Shown in pieces: positions 57,872 through 64,000 of a stretch of DNA of 64,000 nt. Under the pieces are notes generated by a model that worked only from the letters and a program-made list of their open reading frames with translations, searched no databases and had not been told where the DNA came from. The number at the start of each line of letters is the position of its first letter. Within the stretch, counting starts at the first letter, position 1. Source of the DNA: Pannonibacter sp. XCT-53. Its GTDB lineage: Bacteria > Pseudomonadota > Alphaproteobacteria > Rhizobiales > Stappiaceae. The DNA is taken from assembly GCF_009915765.1 (NCBI RefSeq), contig NZ_JAABLQ010000001.1, forward strand, positions 1,178,001 to 1,242,000. The letters are read 5' to 3'. Position numbers and translations under genes: made by a program.

Positions 57872-59134
57872 TCAGTCGGTTTCGAGCGGTTCGCCGACGA
57901 AGAAGGTCGGCCGGCACGCCGTGCTGCCCACTTCGCTCAGCCGGAGGCAGGCGACGGCGGCAGCTGCGGCATTGCCGAAGGGGCCTGCGAGCAGGCGCAC
58001 GCCTTGCCCGCCGGCCGTCTCTCCGTTGTCCACCGGTGCGGTGAGGGCGCGCAGGTCCGCCATGCGCTCTGCATGGGCATCGCGGAAGGAGAGCCAGGCC
58101 GCGTCCGCCTCGGCGCGGCTGGCATAACGGCCGATCTCGATGGCGAAGTCGCTGCGGCCGATCACGTCGCTTGATCCGAGCAGCCGGCCGGCCGCGTCGG
58201 CGGGCCTGATCACCATGGCGGAGGCGAGGTCGCGGGTCAGTTCCGGCGGCATCGGGTCGTTGCGGGGGATCGAGGCGGTTGCCTCCGGCGCCGGGCCGGC
58301 TGCTGCCGGCAAGGCCACGATCCGCACCGGCGTTGCCGGGGGGGCGGCCCTTGCGCTGTCCGCCTCGACGGTCATGTCCTCCGGATTGGGGCGCATGGGC
58401 GCTGCGGTGGTCACCGGGGCCTGGGCCTGGCTCTGGTTCTGGTTCTGGTTCTGGGGCTGTGCGGTCGTCCGGGACTGTGCCCGTGTCGCTGCGGCCTCCT
58501 GTCCGGTCTTGTGTCCCGTCTCTGGGGCCGGGACCGTCTCCACCGCCGCCGGGCGCGGGCTTGGAACCGCCACGGCGCGGGACGGGACTGACTGGCCGCC
58601 CGTGCCTTGTGCCTGGACGCCTGGCATGCCGGCGGGCGTGTCAGCGTCCGGGCTGCGAGGGGCTGCCGGCGCCGGGACCCGGCTGCCGGCCTCGGTCACG
58701 CCCGCCGGGCTTCCGGTCTCGATGGCGGCGAGCCGTGCCGACTGCTGGCTTGCCTGTTCGGCCAGCATCTCCGCGCGCCGGCGCAAGGCCACCAGTTCCT
58801 TGCGCAAGGTCGTCACCTGCTCCTCGAGCAGACGCATCGCTTCCGCATTGGCCATGCCGCCCGTGGAGGGCATGATGCCGAAGGTGACGGTCTCATTGTC
58901 CGCCACGATGCTTCCGGTCGGACCGACAGGGCCGCTGCCTGTTGCCGGGAGCGGCAGGCCCGCATAGGCGCGGGCGTTGGCCTCGATGTCGGGGGGAGGG
59001 GCAAAGTGCACCGCCGAGACGCCAACGACCCCAAACAGCACGGCAGCGAAGCCCCAGCCGGCAACGACATAGCGAGACCGGAGCACAGATGCTCCAGACC
59101 CCGATTTGCCGGTGTCCTCGCGGCGGTTGCGCAC
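57872..59134 (-). CDS. Membrane-anchored protein with SPOR-like C-terminus
   Basis: The 420-residue protein has a basic N-terminus, one transmembrane helix (about residues 22-42), a coiled coil (about 93-133, LLEEQVTTLRKELVALRRRAE) and a long Pro/Ala/Gln linker with an NQNQNQNQ microsatellite. The C-terminal domain holds DFAIEIGRYASRAEADAAW and GVRLLAGPFGNAAAAAVACL, the two-half pattern of SPOR (peptidoglycan-binding) domains. It may be an envelope or division protein, but the SPOR match is weak. It is divergent from glmU. Confidence 0.65.
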   Translation of the reverse strand: MRNRREDTGKSGSGASVLRSRYVVAGWGFAAVLFGVVGVSAVHFAPPPDIEANARAYAGLPLPATGSGPVGPTGSIVADNETVTFGIMPSTGGMANAEAMRLLEEQVTTLRKELVALRRRAEMLAEQASQQSARLAAIETGSPAGVTEAGSRVPAPAAPRSPDADTPAGMPGVQAQGTGGQSVPSRAVAVPSPRPAAVETVPAPETGHKTGQEAAATRAQSRTTAQPQNQNQNQSQAQAPVTTAAPMRPNPEDMTVEADSARAAPPATPVRIVALPAAAGPAPEATASIPRNDPMPPELTRDLASAMVIRPADAAGRLLGSSDVIGRSDFAIEIGRYASRAEADAAWLSFRDAHAERMADLRALTAPVDNGETAGGQGVRLLAGPFGNAAAAAVACLRLSEVGSTACRPTFFVGEPLETD

Positions 59135-59171
59135 GGCGGTTTGGTCCTGCCTTGGAGCGAATCTCAGGTTT

Positions 59172-59201
59172 TGTCGGCCCCATCACAGCGCAATTATAGT
59201 T
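59172..59201 (+). promoter_or_regulatory. Candidate glmU promoter
   Basis: TTGTCG (59172-59177) and TATAGT (59196-59201) are spaced by 18 bases, about 130 bases upstream of glmU, in the divergent region with the SPOR-like gene. The motif match is moderate. Confidence 0.35.
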
Positions 59202-59334
59202 AACGAACAAGAAACCCGAACTGACGCATGGATGCTGTCACTATTGACCTGTGGATCGCGGCATGAAACCCCTCATGCTCCGAAAAGGCCCCGCACCGGG
59301 CCCAGGTCCAGATCCCGTGGAGAGGTGAAAGCTG

Positions 59335-60690
59335 ATGTCGACCCGTTCGCTGCAGGCAATCGTTCTGGCTGCCGGTCTTGGCACACGCATGCGCTCGGCC
59401 GCGCCGAAGGTGATGCACGAGATCGGCAACCTGCCGATGGTCGGCCATGTGCTGAAGCGCATCCAGCACTATCAAGGGGCCGAGATCGGCGTTGTCGTCG
59501 GGCCGCAGATGCCGGACCTCGTCAAGCTCGTCGCCCGGCTGGCGCCCGGGGCGCAGTGCCATGAGCAGGTCGAGCGGCTTGGCACGGCGCATGCGGTGCT
59601 CGCGGCCCGCAGCCTGCTCGAGACGCCGAAGGACGATCTGCTGGTGCTCTTTGCCGACACGCCGCTCGTCACCGATGCGGCCGTGGCGCGGGTGCGCGAG
59701 GCGCTGGCCGCCGGTGCCGATGTGGTCGTGCTCGGCTTCGAGGCCGCCAACCCCTTCGGCTACGGGCGTCTGGTCATGCGCGGCGACACGCTCCTGGCGA
59801 TCCGGGAGGAGAAGGAGGCCAGCGAGGCCGAGCGTGCCATCACCTTCTGCAATTCCGGCATCATGGGCTTTCGCGGGGCCATCGCGCTGGAGCTGATATC
59901 GGCCATCGGCAATGCCAATGCCAAGGGCGAGTACTATCTGACCGATGCGGCCGAACTCGCCAACGCACGCGGTCTCAAGGTGAGCGCCGTCTCGGCCAGC
60001 GAGGATGAGGTGCGCGGTGTGAACAACCGGGCGCAACTTGCTGAATGTGAAGCGATTTTCCAGAGCCGGATGCGTCAGGAAGCGATGCTTTCCGGCGTCA
60101 CGCTGCAGGCGCCGGAGACGGTGTTCTTCTCCCATGACACGGTGCTTGGCGTGGATGTGACGGTCGAGCCGAACGTGGTCTTCGGTCCTGGCGTCACCGT
60201 CGAGGCGGGGGCCCGGATCCGCGCCTTCAGCCATCTGGAGGGGGCCCATGTCGGGGCCGGGTCCCTGATCGGGCCCTATGCCAGACTGCGGCCGGGGGCG
60301 CAGCTGGCCGCCGATACCCATGTCGGCAATTTCGTCGAGATCAAGAATGCGACGATCGGGGCCGGGGCCAAGGTCAACCACCTGACCTATATCGGGGATG
60401 CCAGCATCGGGGCGCGTTCCAACATCGGCGCCGGCACGATCACCTGCAACTATGACGGCTATGGCAAGTACCGGACCGACATCGGCGAGGGCTGCTTCAT
60501 CGGCTCGAACAGCACGCTGGTTGCCCCGATCCGCATCGGCGACGGCGCCTATGTCGCCGCCGGCAGCACCCTGACGGAGCCCGTGCCGGAGGATGCGCTG
60601 GCCATCGGCCGTGCGCATCAGTCAGTGAAGCCGGAGCGGGCGCGGGACCTGAGGGCGCGGTTCGCGGCTCGCAAGACTGGAAAGCCGTGA
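59335..60690 (+). CDS. glmU: Bifunctional GlmU (glucosamine-1-phosphate acetyltransferase / UDP-GlcNAc pyrophosphorylase)
   Basis: GlmU makes UDP-GlcNAc for peptidoglycan and LPS. The 451-residue protein has the N-terminal pyrophosphorylase domain (VLAAGLGTRMRSAAPKVMH) and a C-terminal left-handed beta-helix acetyltransferase with KNATIGAGAKVNHLTYIGDA and TCNYDGYGKY. It is followed by glmS, so two steps of one pathway are adjacent. Confidence 0.97.
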   Translation: MSTRSLQAIVLAAGLGTRMRSAAPKVMHEIGNLPMVGHVLKRIQHYQGAEIGVVVGPQMPDLVKLVARLAPGAQCHEQVERLGTAHAVLAARSLLETPKDDLLVLFADTPLVTDAAVARVREALAAGADVVVLGFEAANPFGYGRLVMRGDTLLAIREEKEASEAERAITFCNSGIMGFRGAIALELISAIGNANAKGEYYLTDAAELANARGLKVSAVSASEDEVRGVNNRAQLAECEAIFQSRMRQEAMLSGVTLQAPETVFFSHDTVLGVDVTVEPNVVFGPGVTVEAGARIRAFSHLEGAHVGAGSLIGPYARLRPGAQLAADTHVGNFVEIKNATIGAGAKVNHLTYIGDASIGARSNIGAGTITCNYDGYGKYRTDIGEGCFIGSNSTLVAPIRIGDGAYVAAGSTLTEPVPEDALAIGRAHQSVKPERARDLRARFAARKTGKP

Positions 60691-60793
60691 CCCGGCCGAC
60701 CCCTGTCACGGTCTGAAACAAGGTTTTATTTCAATCCGCTGGGCCGGCTCGTCTAAGGGAGGCAGGCGAGTTTCGTTACAAGGGATGGGTGAC

Positions 60794-62620
60794 ATGTGCG
60801 GCATCATCGGGATTGTCGGAAATGCGGGCGTGGCGCCGCTCCTGGTCGACGCGCTGAAGCGGCTGGAGTACCGCGGCTATGATTCCGCCGGCGTCGCCAC
60901 GCTGGAAGGCGGGGTGCTGACGCGCCGCCGTGCCGAAGGCAAGCTGCGCAACCTCGAGGCGCTGCTGGACAAGGACCCGCTGGCGGGCCGGATCGGCATC
61001 GGACACACCCGCTGGGCCACCCATGGCGCGCCGACGGTCACCAATGCCCACCCGCACCAGAGCGGCCGCGTCTGTGTCGTGCACAACGGCATTATCGAGA
61101 ACTATCTCGAGCTGCGGGCCGAGGCGGCGGCGGCGGGTCTGTTCCCCGTGTCGGACACCGACACGGAGGTCGTGGCGCTGATGACGGATCTGGCCCTGCG
61201 CGGAGGCCTGTCACCGGTCGATGCGGTCGCCGCCGTCCTGCCACGCCTGAAGGGGGCCTTCTCGCTGGTGTTCCTGTTTGAGGGCGAGGAGGACCTCCTG
61301 GTCGGTGCCCGCCAGGGCTCGCCACTGGCAGTCGGTCATGGGGACGGCGAGATGTTCCTCGGCTCCGACGCGATTGCCCTGTCGCCCTTCACGGATCGCA
61401 TCACCTATCTCGAGGAAGGCGACTGGGTCGTGCTCAGCCGCCAGGGCTGTGTCATCCGCGACCGCAGCAACGCACAGGTGCAGCGCCCCGAAAGCCGGTC
61501 CGCCATTGGCGCGGCCATGATCGACAAGGGCAACTATCGCCACTTCATGGCCAAGGAAATCCACGAGCAGCCCGAAGTCATCGGGCACACGCTGTCGCGC
61601 TACCTTGACCTGGCCGCACGCAAGGCCAAGGTGCCGGACGGCATGGCGGTGGACTTTTCCGGACTGACGCGGCTGGTGATGTCGGCCTGCGGCACGGCCT
61701 ACTACGCCGGCCTCGTCGGCAAGTACTGGTTCGAGAAATACGCGCGCCTGCCGGTCGAGATCGACATTGCGTCCGAGTTCCGGTACCGCGAGCTGCCGGT
61801 GAACCCCGGCGAGATGGCCCTGTTCATCTCCCAGTCCGGCGAGACCGCCGACACGCTGGCATCGCTGCGCTACTGCAAGGCCGCCGGCCTCACCATCGGT
61901 GCCGTCGTCAACGTGCCGGAATCGACCATCGCCCGCGAGGCTGACCTCGTGTTCCCGACCATTGCCGGCCCGGAAATCGGCGTCGCGTCGACCAAGGCCT
62001 TCACCTGCCAGCTCTCCGTCCTGGCGTCGCTCGCCATCCTGGCCGGTCGCCAGAGGGGCGTGCTCACGGCCGACCAGGAGGCCGAGCTGGTCGGCGCCCT
62101 GTCGGAAGTGCCCGGGCTGGCGCTGAAGGCGCTCGCGCTCGAGGCACGGATCGAGAAACTGGCTCCCGGCCTGTCGCGCGCCTCGGACGTGCTCTATCTC
62201 GGTCGCAGCACCAGCTATCCGCTGGCGCTGGAGGGCGCGCTCAAGCTCAAGGAACTGTCCTACATCCACGCCGAAGGCTATGCGGCGGGCGAGCTGAAGC
62301 ACGGGCCCATCGCGCTCATCGACGAGAACCTGCCGGTGATCGTGATCGCGCCGCATGACGCGATCTACGAGAAGACGGTCTCGAACATGCAGGAAGTGGC
62401 CGCCCGGGGCGGGCGCATCCTGCTGATCACGGACGAGAAGGGGGCGGAGGCGTCCGGCCTTGCCGACCGCGACCGCATCCTGATGCCGGCGCTGTCGGAA
62501 ATCGTCGCCCCGATCATCTACTCGATCCCGATCCAGCTGATCGCCTATCACGTGGCGGTGTTCATGGGCACCGATGTCGACCAGCCGCGCAATCTGGCGA
62601 AATCGGTGACGGTGGAATGA
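60794..62620 (+). CDS. glmS: Glutamine-fructose-6-phosphate aminotransferase
   Basis: GlmS makes glucosamine 6-phosphate. From ATG 60794 the protein is 608 residues and starts MCGIIGIVG, placing the catalytic Cys directly after the initiator Met, as the family requires; the in-frame ATG at 60785 would bury it. The glutaminase domain has RGYDSAGVA and GHTRWATHG. Two SIS domains follow (SQSGETADTLASLR) and the C-terminus ends PRNLAKSVTVE. It follows glmU by 103 nt. No glmS ribozyme is visible. Confidence 0.97.
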   Translation: MCGIIGIVGNAGVAPLLVDALKRLEYRGYDSAGVATLEGGVLTRRRAEGKLRNLEALLDKDPLAGRIGIGHTRWATHGAPTVTNAHPHQSGRVCVVHNGIIENYLELRAEAAAAGLFPVSDTDTEVVALMTDLALRGGLSPVDAVAAVLPRLKGAFSLVFLFEGEEDLLVGARQGSPLAVGHGDGEMFLGSDAIALSPFTDRITYLEEGDWVVLSRQGCVIRDRSNAQVQRPESRSAIGAAMIDKGNYRHFMAKEIHEQPEVIGHTLSRYLDLAARKAKVPDGMAVDFSGLTRLVMSACGTAYYAGLVGKYWFEKYARLPVEIDIASEFRYRELPVNPGEMALFISQSGETADTLASLRYCKAAGLTIGAVVNVPESTIAREADLVFPTIAGPEIGVASTKAFTCQLSVLASLAILAGRQRGVLTADQEAELVGALSEVPGLALKALALEARIEKLAPGLSRASDVLYLGRSTSYPLALEGALKLKELSYIHAEGYAAGELKHGPIALIDENLPVIVIAPHDAIYEKTVSNMQEVAARGGRILLITDEKGAEASGLADRDRILMPALSEIVAPIIYSIPIQLIAYHVAVFMGTDVDQPRNLAKSVTVE

Positions 62621-63054
62621 GCCTTCGCTACGAGACCGTCATCGACACCTTCACCGAGGGCGACCGGCACCGGGTCGTCCGCCTGTGGACCGACTGCGGC
62701 CTGACGCGGCCCTGGAACGACCCCGACCGGGACATCGACCGCAAGATGGCCGACAGTCCCTGGGGCTTTCTCGTGCTGCGCCAGGGCAACGGCATCATCG
62801 GCACCGCGATGCTCGGCTATGACGGGCACCGCGGATCGCTGTACTATCTTTGTGTTCACCCGGAGCATCAGGGCCAAGGCCATGCCCGCCGCCTCATGGA
62901 GCATTGCGAGGCGCTGCTGGTCGCCCGCGGCTGCCCGAAGCTCAACCTGCTGGTGCGCAGTTCCAACCTGCCGGTCAAGGCCTTCTACGACGGTCTCGGC
63001 TACAGCCAGGACGAGGTCATTTCCCTCGGCAAGCGGCTGATCCCGGACAGCTGA
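62617..63054 (+). CDS. GNAT family acetyltransferase (YpeA-like)
   Basis: The 145-residue protein overlaps the glmS stop by four bases (ATGA). It has the acetyl-CoA-binding LCVHPEHQGQGHARRLMEHCE, and a VRSSNLPVKAFYDGLGY segment typical of GNAT motif B. The sequence resembles YpeA acetyltransferases. The substrate is unknown. Coupling to glmS may only reflect operon packing. Confidence 0.88.
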   Translation: MSLRYETVIDTFTEGDRHRVVRLWTDCGLTRPWNDPDRDIDRKMADSPWGFLVLRQGNGIIGTAMLGYDGHRGSLYYLCVHPEHQGQGHARRLMEHCEALLVARGCPKLNLLVRSSNLPVKAFYDGLGYSQDEVISLGKRLIPDS

Positions 63055-63082
63055 GCCGCCGGAGGGCGGCAGGTCCCCGTGC

Positions 63083-63451
63083 TCACGCCTGCGGCCGGGA
63101 GGGGCGGCTCAGGACATAGGCCGCGCAGGCGAGGATGGCGGCGGCCACCAGACCGGCGGTCAGCCCCGCCGGCTCGCCCAGCACGACGAAGACCGCATAG
63201 CCCGCCGCCATGCCACCGACCGCAAGCAGTTTTGCCCGGGGCGGGATCACGCCGTGGTCCCGCCAGGCGATCACCTGCGGGCCGATGGTCGGGTGCGCGA
63301 GGATGCGCGCCTCCAGCTCCGGCGACGAGCGGGCGAACATGGCAGCGGCAAGGATGAAGAAGATCGTCGACGGCAGCAGCGGCAGCACGGCACCGACAAG
63401 GCCGGTGACGACAAAGGCCAGGCCCGCAAGCTTGTAGGCGGTCCGTCGCAC
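63083..63451 (-). CDS. DUF454 (YbaN-like) inner-membrane protein
   Basis: The protein is about 122 residues, with several transmembrane segments. It has the DUF454 pattern: YKLAGLAFVVTGLVGAVLPL, an FARSSPELEARILAHPTIGP motif, and a C-terminal hydrophobic pair. I set the start at GTG 63451, preceded by GGAG, because the family begins just before the first helix. An ATG at 63523 gives a longer, less likely N-terminus. It is convergent with the GNAT gene. Confidence 0.75.
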   Translation of the reverse strand: MRRTAYKLAGLAFVVTGLVGAVLPLLPSTIFFILAAAMFARSSPELEARILAHPTIGPQVIAWRDHGVIPPRAKLLAVGGMAAGYAVFVVLGEPAGLTAGLVAAAILACAAYVLSRPSRPQA

Positions 63452-63568
63452 GTGCTGGGCTCCACTCAGCGGCGGGCTCGGGAGCAGCTCCGCCGGGACA
63501 GGCTGCCGGCGGGCAGCCCTCATGCGTTGGCATAGCCGATTTGCCGGGCGCTGTCCAAAGCCCCGCAC

Positions 63569-63682
63569 GCCAGCCGGACATTTGCTGGCACACGGGCGAT
63601 GAATGCGGTTAAAGTATCACTTTAATAGTGATTGAAAAATCATATAAAACAATATCTTGAAACAAAAATTTCGCGCAAGAAA
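63569..63682. other. AT-rich gap between recG and the DUF454 gene
   Basis: Bases 63601-63660 are 25 percent GC by count, far below the surroundings. An inverted repeat ATCACT/AGTGAT (63616-63621 and 63627-63632, loop TTAAT) lies inside and may act as a weak recG terminator or an operator. Confidence 0.6.
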
Positions 63683-64000
63683 TCAGCCGGCGCGGATGAG
63701 GTGGATCGCTTCGTCGCGGCCGAACAGGTAGAGGAGCGTGCGCAGCGCCGGTCCACGCGGACCCTTCAGCTGCGGGTCGGTCTCCAGGATCAGGCGCGCG
63801 TCGTCGCGGGCAATCTCCATGAGATCGGTGCGTGCGTCGCCCCGGGCCAGCCGGAAGCCGGGGGCGCCGGATTGCCGCGTGCCCAGGATTTCGCCTTCCC
63901 CGCGCAGCCGCAGGTCTTCCTCGGCGATGACGAAGCCATCGTTGGTCTCGCGCATCACCGCAAGGCGCGCGGCCGAGGTCTCGCCCAGCGGCCCCTTGTA
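63683..64000 (-). CDS. recG: ATP-dependent DNA helicase RecG, C-terminal end (N-terminus beyond window)
   Basis: RecG remodels stalled replication forks. Only the last 105 residues are here, open to the window edge. They include the RecG hallmarks AEEDLRLRGEGEILGTRQSG and PGFRLA, the end of helicase motif VI and the C-terminal wedge. It ends DEAIHLIRAG. recG close to glmU-glmS is usual in Hyphomicrobiales. Confidence 0.93.
   Translation of the reverse strand, partial: YKGPLGETSAARLAVMRETNDGFVIAEEDLRLRGEGEILGTRQSGAPGFRLARGDARTDLMEIARDDARLILETDPQLKGPRGPALRTLLYLFGRDEAIHLIRAG

Noticed and set aside
60691-60793. Possible glmS ribozyme before glmS
   Set aside because: The 103-bp gap lacks the size and the pseudoknotted core expected of the ribozyme, which is mainly a Gram-positive element.

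Overview
This is a GC-rich chromosomal segment from an alphaproteobacterium. The gene orders dnaB-alr-radA-cvpA-purF, rpsF-rpsR-rplI, fabD-fabG-acpP-fabF-mltG-yicC-gmk and lptF-lptG-lptD-surA-pdxA-rsmA are typical of Hyphomicrobiales (Rhizobiales). A Stappia/Pannonibacter-like relative is plausible, but that is an inference from gene order and codon bias, not from a database search. The window opens inside purF and closes inside recG.

Layout. 1-7958 (minus strand): purF (C-terminus cut off), cvpA, radA, alr, dnaB, then rplI, rpsR, rpsF. 8483-15066 (plus): fatty-acid synthesis (fabD, fabG, acpP, fabF), the cell-wall lytic transglycosylase mltG, the RNase yicC and gmk. 15137-24009 (minus): an AT-richer DUF4214/RTX-like gene inserted after rsmA, then rsmA, pdxA, surA, lptD, lptG, lptF (LPS export and outer-membrane assembly). 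24222-31408 (mostly plus): pepA, a 40-residue membrane/secreted peptide gene on the minus strand, holC, the carboxyspermidine pair (nspC and its dehydrogenase) and a D-2-hydroxyacid dehydrogenase. 31420-35676 (minus): a HAD phosphatase, a RelE/ParE-RelB type toxin-antitoxin pair with a palindromic operator, an ABC-F ATPase and a DUF4344 metallopeptidase. 35855-39481: ndk, an orphan cytoplasmic molybdopterin oxidoreductase and a GT32 glycosyltransferase. 40495-45985 (minus): ppiD-trpD-trpC-moaC-moeA. 46174-50046 (plus): tpiA, secG, pyrG and a glyoxalase-like gene. 50226: tRNA-Lys. 50617-56458: a 1578-residue RTX subtilase, a secreted META-like protein and a small orphan. 57123-64000: ccdA, a SPOR-like protein (minus), glmU, glmS, a GNAT acetyltransferase, a DUF454 membrane protein (minus) and the recG C-terminus (minus).

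Most of the window is housekeeping. The accessory signals are: (i) the RTX subtilase and META-like pair just after tRNA-Lys; (ii) the DUF4214/RTX-like gene wedged between rsmA and gmk; (iii) the toxin-antitoxin pair and its operator; (iv) a tiny gene with its own terminator; and (v) many short tandem repeats of different unit length (8, 10, 12, 13, 14 bp) and REP-like elements, almost all in intergenic DNA at gene 3' ends. Coordinates come from reading the sequence. Homology statements rest on motif recognition, since no search could be run.
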